Assembly: GCF_947254915.1 (NCBI RefSeq) | Contig: NZ_CAMYEZ010000016.1 | Span: 1 to 23,257 of the forward strand | DNA: 23,257 bases | Source of the DNA: an uncultured Porphyromonas sp. | GTDB lineage: Bacteria > Bacteroidota > Bacteroidia > Bacteroidales > Porphyromonadaceae | Direction: 5' to 3' | Part shown: piece by piece, positions 1 through 6,648 of the stretch | Numbering within the stretch: position 1 is the stretch's first letter | How the letters are laid out: each line of letters starts with the position of its first letter | The notes under the pieces: generated by a model | Told to the model about the DNA's origin: nothing | The model's input: the letters and a program-made list of their open reading frames with translations, nothing else | The model's database searches: none | Program-made: the position numbers and the translations under genes

Positions 1-165
1 AATGAAATGAAACTTCGGAAGAAAGGAATCAAAGTTCCGAAGATTTTTTTCGTTCCTCACTGGATAATCTAGAATATCCACGGATGAATTTCTAAATTTC
101 CTCCACCTCTTGACTTCTGTCATAGAGACGTAGATACACTCGTCCGCTATAATGCGTCAGTTCTG
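1..165 (+). mobile_element. MITE with tandem repeats, copy 1 (left end outside window)
   Basis: This is the right-hand part of an intergenic element that occurs three times in the window. It shows the tail of 21-bp unit 1 (1-4), unit 2 (5-25), unit 3 (26-46), a 6-nt spacer, a 36-nt near-palindrome (53-88) with the core GGATAATCTAGAATATCC (62-79), and an end TATAATGCGTCAGTTCTG (148-165) that matches the terminal repeat of copy 3 at 16 of 18 positions. The palindrome-to-end distance is the same as in copy 3 (77 nt). No open reading frame in it looks real. It resembles the BrickBuilt MITEs of P. gingivalis in design (tandem repeats inside a terminal-repeat element), but I cannot show it is the same family. 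Confidence 0.75.
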
Positions 166-338
166 AATTGTACATTTAGTAGCCAGTGATTCTCAAATAC
201 CCCATCACCAGATGAAAGAATTTTCCCTCTGCTTGAGAAATGTCGCAAATAACTATGGAACAGACGTCTAAGCTACGATACAAGAGCGTCATCTTGTCGC
301 ATTTGAGCCATACAGAGTAGAAATTGACGAGGAAACAG

Positions 339-368
339 TTGTTAGTTTCAAAATTTGTCGTACCTTTG
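339..368 (+). promoter_or_regulatory. Bacteroidetes-type promoter without an evident gene
   Basis: TTG (339-341), 19 nt, then TACCTTTG (361-368) matches the TTG/TAnnTTTG consensus and has the same spacing as the tRNA-Asp promoter 138 bp downstream. Transcription would start near 375. Between 375 and 476 there is no ATG on the + strand, but there is a perfect 7-bp hairpin with a 4-nt loop (412-429). The product could be a small non-coding RNA, a longer tRNA-Asp precursor from a second promoter, or nothing if the match is chance. Confidence 0.5.
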
Positions 369-411
369 TCACCGCTAAGGAGCAAAGGAGCGTTGCTTTC
401 ATCCTCAAATC

Positions 412-429
412 ATAGGCTGGTGAGCCTAT
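412..429 (+). other. Small hairpin in the stretch before the tRNA-Asp promoter
   Basis: ATAGGCT (412-418) and AGCCTAT (423-429) form a perfect 7-bp stem with loop GGTG. It is not followed directly by a T-run on either strand, so it is not a typical terminator; an A-rich stretch lies at 455-463. Nothing else is recognised in 166-476 apart from the promoter at 339-368. Confidence 0.4.
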
Positions 430-476
430 CTGAAGGGTCTCATTCGGAGCTTCGCAAAAAAAATCACCTCTAGCTA

Positions 477-506
477 TTGCAGTGTTGATAAGTTTTTGTA
501 CCTTTG
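477..506 (+). promoter_or_regulatory. Promoter of tRNA-Asp
   Basis: TTG (477-479), 19 nt, TACCTTTG (499-506) is a full match to the Bacteroidetes housekeeping consensus. The expected start is near 513, about 11 nt before the mature tRNA 5' end, as is usual for tRNA genes. Confidence 0.8.
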
Positions 507-523
507 CAGAGCAAAACAACCGA

Positions 524-597
524 GGTGCGGTAGTTCAGCTGGTTAGAATACCTGCCTGTCACGCAGGGGGTCACGGGTTCGAGTCCCGTCCGCACCG
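524..597 (+). tRNA. tRNA-Asp (GTC)
   Basis: The 74-nt gene folds as a complete cloverleaf. The acceptor stem GGTGCGG (524-530) pairs with CCGCACC (590-596), followed by the discriminator G597. The anticodon stem CCTGC/GCAGG encloses the loop CTGTCAC with anticodon GTC. The T-arm contains GGTTCGAGTCC. The 3' CCA is not encoded, which is usual in this phylum. Confidence 0.98.
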
Positions 598-712
598 CTC
601 TGATTCCTCATACGAGGTCACAGCTTCCTAGACAAGATGGTCAGTAAGCATGACGGAGTAAGAGGTTTCTTAGTCTTATGGAGGTAGCGATCTCCTAGTT
701 ACAGCATTTTTT

Positions 713-745
713 AGACTCCCCATTACTGTGTATGGCGAGTCTTTT
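713..745 (+). terminator. Possible terminator or processing hairpin between tRNA-Asp and tRNA-Leu
   Basis: AGACTCCCCAT (713-723) pairs with ATGGCGAGTCT (732-742) with a single C-C mismatch, around an 8-nt loop, followed by TTT. T-run length is modest. Only 28 bp separate it from tRNA-Leu, and no consensus promoter fits in that space. If it terminates fully, the tRNA-Leu genes need a promoter I cannot identify, so it may instead be a processing or attenuation structure. Otherwise 598-773 holds nothing I recognise. Confidence 0.4.
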
Positions 746-773
746 GTACATACTCAGGTAGTCACTGCTACAA

Positions 774-857
774 GCCCAAGTGGCGGAACTGGTAGACGCG
801 CTAGTTTCAGGTACTAGTAAACGCAAGTTTGTGCAGGTTCGATTCCTGTCTTGGGCA
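774..857 (+). tRNA. tRNA-Leu (CAG)
   Basis: Class II tRNA of 84 nt with a long variable arm. The acceptor stem GCCCAAG (774-780) pairs with CTTGGGC (850-856), discriminator A857. The anticodon stem CTAGT/ACTAG holds the loop TTCAGGT with anticodon CAG. The D-arm (TGGCGGAACTGGTAGACGCG) is the standard leucine form. No CCA is encoded. The next tRNA-Leu begins 38 nt downstream, so the two are probably one transcript. Confidence 0.97.
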
Positions 858-895
858 CCTAAAGTTGCTGTCACGGACTATAATACATATTGTAT

Positions 896-979
896 GCGCA
901 GGTGGTGGAATTGGTAGACACGCTACTTTGAGGGGGTAGTGCCAGCAATGGTGTGTGAGTTCGACTCTCATCCTGCGTA
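896..979 (+). tRNA. tRNA-Leu (GAG)
   Basis: Class II tRNA of 84 nt. The acceptor stem GCGCAGG (896-902) pairs with CCTGCGT (972-978; the first pair is G-T), discriminator A979. The anticodon stem CTACT/GGTAG encloses TTGAGGG, giving anticodon GAG, which reads CUC/CUU codons. It follows tRNA-Leu(CAG) in tandem and is directly followed by a strong terminator. Confidence 0.96.
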
Positions 980-983
980 CTAC

Positions 984-1042
984 GAGAGAGACCTATTGGA
1001 TGACCTTATACAGATGAGGCTTCAGTAGGTCTCTCTCTTTTT
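984..1042 (+). terminator. Intrinsic terminator of the tRNA cluster
   Basis: GAGAGAGACCTA (984-995) pairs perfectly with TAGGTCTCTCTC (1026-1037) over 12 bp, across a 30-nt loop, and is followed at once by TTTTT (1038-1042). It starts 5 nt after tRNA-Leu(GAG). Confidence 0.85.
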
Positions 1043-1072
1043 GCCCTACCCTACCTTAGCCTACACCGTTGA

Positions 1073-1245
1073 AGACTGTTGCATAAAGGCGAATCGCTGT
1101 GTTGCTTTCGGGATTCGGCTTCGGTCACATACGGAGGTATGCTCCCTTCAGACCTCACCCTCAGCGCCTTGCGCTTCATCCTTTCTGCAAAGTCAGGACA
1201 ATCTTGCAAGCAAGATTGTGAGACTGTTGACTTTTGCAACAGTCT
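1073..1245. mobile_element. MITE-like palindromic element, about 173 bp
   Basis: AGACTGTTGCA (1073-1083) and TGCAACAGTCT (1235-1245) are perfect 11-bp terminal inverted repeats. CCGTTG lies just outside both (1066-1071 and 1246-1251), consistent with a 6-bp target duplication, with one extra base on the left. Inside are a CATAC/GTATG hairpin (1128-1141), a 10-bp palindrome (1198-1219) and, abutting it, a 10-bp stem with a 7-nt loop formed by the right terminus (1220-1246). Reading frames across it are short and overlap on both strands, so none is called. The family is not identified. Confidence 0.55.
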
Positions 1246-1333
1246 CCGTTGGGTCAATTTGTCCTACCCTCCATATCGTCTGTCTATTTCGTCTATCTAA
1301 GGCATAGAGACAACTGATGATAAGTCGTATTCC

Positions 1334-1363
1334 TTGCCGTGGTATAGTTTTTGAGTACCTTTA
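1334..1363 (+). promoter_or_regulatory. Probable promoter of clpC
   Basis: TTG (1334-1336), 19 nt, TACCTTTA (1356-1363) differs from consensus only in the last base. Start would be near 1370, leaving a leader of about 120 nt before clpC. I see no conserved heat-shock operator (no CIRCE-type repeat) in this leader. Confidence 0.6.
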
Positions 1364-1488
1364 CACGGTGAGACTATTGCACGAGGGTGCCTAGCTGTGC
1401 TATTCCTCTGCATGTATCGCCCAGTGCTAGAGCCGTCTAAGCGGTACAAGGCACTACATAATTCACTCTCAAGAGATAATATATACGC

Positions 1489-4400
1489 ATGAACTTCACG
1501 CCATACCAAATAAGTAACCAAGTGGTCAGAGCTTTTGCTAGAGCTTGCGCTATCGGACTACGTTCGGGGAAGCAATTAGATCTCTCTAAGCCACTCTTTA
1601 TCGACTTAGCTCGCAGTAAAGACACCTTCCCAAGTGTCCTCATCTTGCATGCTCTGAATATACCGCTCTCTCAACTACAATACACGCTCTGTGAGGAGCC
1701 AACGACGACTGGGTACTACAAGCAGATCCAGAGCATCATTGATCAGAGTCAGTACACGATGCCCAGTGCAGAGCTTGTACGCTACTACCATGATCAGCTG
1801 AAGTCCATACTAGAGGGGTCGTGGGAGATTTTCCCTAATCATGATGACTTCCCCGTGATTGACGCACCGCGTATCGTAGCCTACATGCTACACGAGGGTC
1901 AACCAGACATTTATCCGTGGCCATACATCACCTCTCGTCCAGCTAAGGAAGATATCCTAGCTAGCTATGTGCAGAATAGCCTAGAGCATAGTGCTAAAGC
2001 GACCTCTGTAGAGGTGCAGGCGATAGCCAGTGTCGAGGCGGAGGAGCAGATGCTTCAGACGATCCTCTCCACAGCTATGATGGGGATGCCTGACGCATTG
2101 TCAGAGGAGATGCGCCAGGAGCTAAATATCGCCTCGTGGCAAGAGTCTTTTGAGAGAACTTTTTCGGACCTGTCCGCATCAGACGATACCCAGGCGAAGG
2201 AGCCTGCTAGCGACTTTGAGCCTAATGGCATTGTAAAGCAAGTAGAGGTCTTCGTCTCTCAAAACAATCCCAACGGCGAGCCCGACAAAAACTCTATGCG
2301 TGCTGTGCCTCTAGAGGAGCTACCCGAAGAGATACAAGAGCATATCAAGGCGATCATACGTCACGAGCAGCGCAAAGTAACGCAAAACTCGGGGAGCAAT
2401 CCCTTTGACCTATCTGCCGAGGGCGAGAGTGGCAAGGAGGAAAAGGCTTCTAAGAAGTCTAGCAAGCGCTCTAAGACGCCTGCGCTAGATGCCTTTGCGA
2501 CCAACCTTAACCAACTCGCTAAGGATGGCAAGCTAGACCCCATGATCGGACGTGCTAAGGAGCTAGAGCGTATCACGCACATCCTCTGTCGCCGACAGAA
2601 GAACAATCCTGTGCTGATTGGCGAGGCGGGTGTCGGTAAGACAGCCGTTGCCGAGGGCTTGGCACAGCTCTTAGCTCGCGATGAGGTGAGCTACAAGCTT
2701 CGTGGCAAGGTGCTTTACAGCGTAGACTTGGCACAGATGCTAGCTGGCACACGCTACAGAGGAGACTTTGAGGAGCGATTTAAGGCGCTGCTCAAGGAGG
2801 CTGAGATGCTGGGCAATACGATCCTACTCTTTGACGAGATCCACACGCTGATGGGTGCAGGCTCAACAGAGGGCAGTATGGATGCCTCCAATATGCTCAA
2901 ACCGGCTCTAGCTCGTGGCACGATACAGGTGATCGGAGCTACCACACTGGATGAGTATCGCAGGACCATTGAGAAGAACGGAGCCTTGGCACGTCGCTTT
3001 CAGAAGGTGATGATCGAGCCAAACACGCCCGAGGAGACGCTCGAGATCTTGCGTCAGCTAAGAGGACGGTATGAAGAGTTTCACCACGTACACTACAGCG
3101 ACGAAGCTTTGGTCGCTATGGTGCGCCTGACCAATAGATATATCTACGATCGCTACTTCCCCGACAAGGCTATTGATGTCCTGGACGAGGTGGGAGCGAG
3201 TATGCACCTCAAGGGCAAGGTGGGTGAGAGCGACAAGGTTGCTTCGCTCAGACAGCAGCTACGTACCTATCGTGCGTCTCGTGACAAAGCGGTACGCGAG
3301 AGCAACTACGACACTGCTATGACGCTCAAAGTGCAGGAAGAATTAGTCCAGAAAGAGGTGGACGAGGAGCTGGAGAAGGCGCATGCCGAGGAGGCGGGCA
3401 CCTATCTACCAGTAGACGAGGAGGCGGTCGCCAAGACGGTTTCTATGATGAGCGGTGTGCCTATCTCTAACATTAGTCAGGAGGAGCACGCTAAGCTACG
3501 CCAGATGCGCCAGACGCTCAAGGATATAGTGATCGGTCAGGACGATGCGATCAATAAGGTGGTCAAAGCGATACAGCGTAACCGCCTCGGCTTGGGTAGC
3601 GACAAGCGACCCATCGGAAGCTTCCTCTTCCTCGGACCGACGGGTGTCGGCAAGACCTATCTAGCTAAGAAGCTTGCCGAGCTACTCTTTGACGATGAGG
3701 ATGCACTCATACGTATTGATATGAGTGAGTATATGGAGTCGTTCAACGTCTCTCGTCTCGTGGGCGCAGCTCCTGGCTACGTCGGCTACGATGAGGGCGG
3801 ACAGCTCACGGAGCAGGTGAGACGCAAGCCTTACTCGGTCGTACTCTTTGACGAGCTAGAGAAGGCGCACCCTGACGTTTACAATATACTCCTGCAGATC
3901 CTCGACGATGGCTTTATCACCGCTGCCGATGGAACGCATGTGAGCTTCAAGAATACGGTCATCATACTGACGAGCAACATTGGTACGCGCCAGCTCAAGG
4001 ACTTTGGCACTGGGGTTGGCTTCCGTCAGGAGGTGCAGCTCTCCCAGACGGAGCAGGAGGCTTTGCTGAGCAAGCAGCTCAAGAAGCACTTTAGCCCTGA
4101 GTTCCTCAACCGTCTTGATGAGACGATCTACTTCGCCAGCCTGGAGAAGGAAGATATCCGCAAGATCGTGGATGTAGAGCTACGTCCTATTATGGCACGT
4201 ATCACCGATCAGGGATACAACCTCGTGGTCACCCCCTCGGCAAAGGACAAGCTCGCCGATGTGGGCTTTGACCTAGAGTACGGCGCTAGACCGCTCAGAC
4301 GTGCCTTGCGTCACTGGATCGAGGACAAGCTGACAGATCTTATCCTCGATGGGGAGGCAAATGTGGGTGACACGGTGCGCCTGCGTGTCTCTGAGGGCGA

Positions 4401-4524
4401 ACTCCTCATGGAGGTGGACAAGCGTCTGCCGCAAAAGGAGTCGCAAGCAAAGAGCGATGAAGCAACACTAGGCTTCGCCCTACCCTCTTTCACCTCAACG
4501 AGTCAGAAGAGTGGTGAGCGATAA
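1489..4524 (+). CDS. clpC: ClpC-type AAA+ unfoldase, ClpP partner
   Basis: Two-ring ATPase that unfolds proteins and feeds them to ClpP in the cytoplasm. Visible: a divergent Clp_N-like region (about 1-150), an unusual acidic and charged linker (about 165-340), AAA-1 with Walker A GEAGVGKT (378-385) and Walker B FDEIH (448-452), a UVR-like coiled segment (about 590-635), and AAA-2 with Walker A GPTGVGKT (716-723) and Walker B LFDELEKAH (from 786). The GVGF loop (842-845) sits where ClpC carries its ClpP-docking (V/I)GF tripeptide, which separates it from ClpB. At 1011 residues it is longer than most ClpC proteins (about 810-860), the extra length being N-terminal. First gene of a likely clpC-htpG-protease operon; htpG starts 30 bp downstream. 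Confidence 0.93.
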   Translation: MNFTPYQISNQVVRAFARACAIGLRSGKQLDLSKPLFIDLARSKDTFPSVLILHALNIPLSQLQYTLCEEPTTTGYYKQIQSIIDQSQYTMPSAELVRYYHDQLKSILEGSWEIFPNHDDFPVIDAPRIVAYMLHEGQPDIYPWPYITSRPAKEDILASYVQNSLEHSAKATSVEVQAIASVEAEEQMLQTILSTAMMGMPDALSEEMRQELNIASWQESFERTFSDLSASDDTQAKEPASDFEPNGIVKQVEVFVSQNNPNGEPDKNSMRAVPLEELPEEIQEHIKAIIRHEQRKVTQNSGSNPFDLSAEGESGKEEKASKKSSKRSKTPALDAFATNLNQLAKDGKLDPMIGRAKELERITHILCRRQKNNPVLIGEAGVGKTAVAEGLAQLLARDEVSYKLRGKVLYSVDLAQMLAGTRYRGDFEERFKALLKEAEMLGNTILLFDEIHTLMGAGSTEGSMDASNMLKPALARGTIQVIGATTLDEYRRTIEKNGALARRFQKVMIEPNTPEETLEILRQLRGRYEEFHHVHYSDEALVAMVRLTNRYIYDRYFPDKAIDVLDEVGASMHLKGKVGESDKVASLRQQLRTYRASRDKAVRESNYDTAMTLKVQEELVQKEVDEELEKAHAEEAGTYLPVDEEAVAKTVSMMSGVPISNISQEEHAKLRQMRQTLKDIVIGQDDAINKVVKAIQRNRLGLGSDKRPIGSFLFLGPTGVGKTYLAKKLAELLFDDEDALIRIDMSEYMESFNVSRLVGAAPGYVGYDEGGQLTEQVRRKPYSVVLFDELEKAHPDVYNILLQILDDGFITAADGTHVSFKNTVIILTSNIGTRQLKDFGTGVGFRQEVQLSQTEQEALLSKQLKKHFSPEFLNRLDETIYFASLEKEDIRKIVDVELRPIMARITDQGYNLVVTPSAKDKLADVGFDLEYGARPLRRALRHWIEDKLTDLILDGEANVGDTVRLRVSEGELLMEVDKRLPQKESQAKSDEATLGFALPSFTSTSQKSGER

Positions 4525-4554
4525 GCCATCAAACCAGACAAACATTCCAAGCTT

Positions 4555-6624
4555 ATGAATAGTAATAAAGGACAAATCGGGGTTACGAGTGAAAACATAT
4601 TCCCCGTCATCAAGAAGTTTCTCTATAGTGAGCATGATATATTCCTCCGTGAGATCGTATCCAACGCAGTTGATGCGACGACCAAGCTACGCACTCTGAT
4701 AGCTCGTGGCACTGAGGTGGGTAGCACTGAGGATCTCCGTGTAGAGGTCCTACTAGATAAGGAGGCGCGCACACTGACCGTACGAGACTACGGTATCGGC
4801 ATGACTGCCGACGAGGTGGAGCGCTACATCAATCAGATAGCCTTCTCTGGAGCAGAGGACTTTCTGGAGAAGTACAAAGATGCTTCAGGTAATATCATCG
4901 GGCACTTCGGGCTAGGCTTTTACTCAGCCTTTATGGTCTCCGAGCGTGTCGAGATAGACACTCTCTCCTACCAGCCAGATGCGCAGCCTGTCCACTGGAG
5001 CTGTGACGGTTCGCCCGCCTACGAGATGAGTACGGGTAGCCGTACCGAGCGAGGCACCGACATTATTATGCATCTGGACGAAGAGAGCAGCGAGTTCCTC
5101 GAGCAGGCACGCATCGAGGAGCTACTGACGAAGTATTGTCGCTTCCTCCCGATCCCCATCATCTTTGGCAAGAAGCAAGAGTGGAAGGACGGCAAGATGC
5201 AGGATACCGATGAGGACAATGTGATCAACGATACCAATCCGCTCTGGCTCCGCAAGCCGCAAGATCTTACGGACGAAGACTATCGTGAGTTCTACCGTAA
5301 GCTCTACCCAGGAGCTGACGAGCCACTCTTTTGGATACACCTTAATGTAGACTACCCCTTCACCTTGACTGGCGTACTCTACTTCCCCAAGGTGAGCAAC
5401 AAGGTGGATCTGCAGAGCAACAAGATCAAACTCTACTGCAATCAGGTCTTTGTGACTGACGAAGTGGAGAACATCGTGCCTATGTACTTGACTTTGCTCC
5501 ACGGTGTGATTGATTCGCCAGACATCCCGCTCAATGTGTCGCGCTCTTACCTACAGTCTGACAGCAATGTCAAAAAGATCAGTAGCTACATCACCAAGAA
5601 GGTAGCCGACAAGCTGGAGGAGATCATGAAGAATGACCGCCCCACCTACGAGGCTAAGTGGCCCGACCTCTCCGTCTTCATACATTATGGTATCCTCACC
5701 GATGAGAAGATGGAGGAGCGTGCGCTCAAGTCGCTACTTCTACTGGAGGACGTCGCTGGAAAGTTCTACACGCCTGAGGAATATCGTGAGCTGGTCAAGA
5801 GCAATCAGACCGACAAGGACGGCAAGCTCGTCTACCTCTACGCTACCGATCCTGAAGCGCAGTACAGCTACATCCAAGCTGCCGAAGCTAAGGGGTACAA
5901 CGTACTCCACATGCACGGTATGCTCGACACTCCCCTACTCAATCATCTAGAGCAGAAGTGGGAGAACACGCACTTCGTACGTGTAGACAGCGACACAGTC
6001 GACCAATTGATTCAGCGTGATGACACGACAACCGACGCTTCCGCACATGAGACTGAGATCATGCGCAGTCTCTTTGCCAAGGCGCTCCCGACGGGCGAGG
6101 TCAACTATCAGGTCTTCCTACGCAACATGGGTCAGGAGGCTCAGCCGGCAGTAATCACCCGTATGGAGTGGATGCGCCGTATGAAGGAGATGTCGCAGTA
6201 TCAGCCTGGGGCTTCCTTCTACAACTCACTCCCCGACAGCTATTCGCTCGTACTCAACGCTGACCACCCGCTCATCAAGAGCTTGCTAGAGGGTGAGGGC
6301 AAGGAGCTAGAGCCACAGCTGGCGTCCCTGCGCTCTCAGCTCGCCACGCTCCAAGAGCAAGTCACAGAGCTAGACAAGGAGGCTAAGGAGCAGACCGAGC
6401 CTACCGAGGAGCAAAAGAAAGAGCTACAAGATAAGAAGGAGGCTCTCCACAAGCAGCAAGAAGAGCTACACGGCGAGATGCAAAGCTCCTTCGACCAGTA
6501 TGCCGAGAAGCAGCCTATGATACGTCACATCGTTGAGTTGGCTTTACTCTCAGCTGGTGAACTACGAGGCGTTGCCCTACAAGAGTTCATCAAGCGCACC
6601 ACCGAACTTCTATCGTCTAAGTAA
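4555..6624 (+). CDS. htpG: Chaperone HtpG (bacterial Hsp90)
   Basis: ATP-dependent cytosolic dimeric chaperone. The N-terminal GHKL ATPase is intact: E33 and N37 in EIVSNAVDA, D78 in DYGIGM (78-83) and the lid motif GHFGLGFYS (116-124). The middle domain carries PLNVSR with the catalytic-loop arginine at 330. The C-terminal region contains a long, highly charged Glu/Lys/Gln stretch (about 583-645) predicted to be coiled coil, ahead of the final dimerisation helices. At 689 residues it is longer than E. coli HtpG (624), mostly because of this stretch. It lies 30 bp after clpC and 24 bp before the next gene, with no terminator visible, so co-transcription is likely. Confidence 0.96.
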   Translation: MNSNKGQIGVTSENIFPVIKKFLYSEHDIFLREIVSNAVDATTKLRTLIARGTEVGSTEDLRVEVLLDKEARTLTVRDYGIGMTADEVERYINQIAFSGAEDFLEKYKDASGNIIGHFGLGFYSAFMVSERVEIDTLSYQPDAQPVHWSCDGSPAYEMSTGSRTERGTDIIMHLDEESSEFLEQARIEELLTKYCRFLPIPIIFGKKQEWKDGKMQDTDEDNVINDTNPLWLRKPQDLTDEDYREFYRKLYPGADEPLFWIHLNVDYPFTLTGVLYFPKVSNKVDLQSNKIKLYCNQVFVTDEVENIVPMYLTLLHGVIDSPDIPLNVSRSYLQSDSNVKKISSYITKKVADKLEEIMKNDRPTYEAKWPDLSVFIHYGILTDEKMEERALKSLLLLEDVAGKFYTPEEYRELVKSNQTDKDGKLVYLYATDPEAQYSYIQAAEAKGYNVLHMHGMLDTPLLNHLEQKWENTHFVRVDSDTVDQLIQRDDTTTDASAHETEIMRSLFAKALPTGEVNYQVFLRNMGQEAQPAVITRMEWMRRMKEMSQYQPGASFYNSLPDSYSLVLNADHPLIKSLLEGEGKELEPQLASLRSQLATLQEQVTELDKEAKEQTEPTEEQKKELQDKKEALHKQQEELHGEMQSSFDQYAEKQPMIRHIVELALLSAGELRGVALQEFIKRTTELLSSK

Positions 6625-6648
6625 ATACTCCTAAGAATATCCGTTTTT

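Noticed and set aside
1..88. 21-bp repeats as a CRISPR or iteron-type origin
   Set aside because: The units are directly abutting without spacers, only three per copy, and recur at three intergenic sites within a terminal-repeat element; no replication initiator gene is nearby.
1051..1257. Small overlapping reading frames on both strands before clpC
   Set aside because: They lie within the MITE-like palindromic element, overlap each other on both strands, and have no family features.
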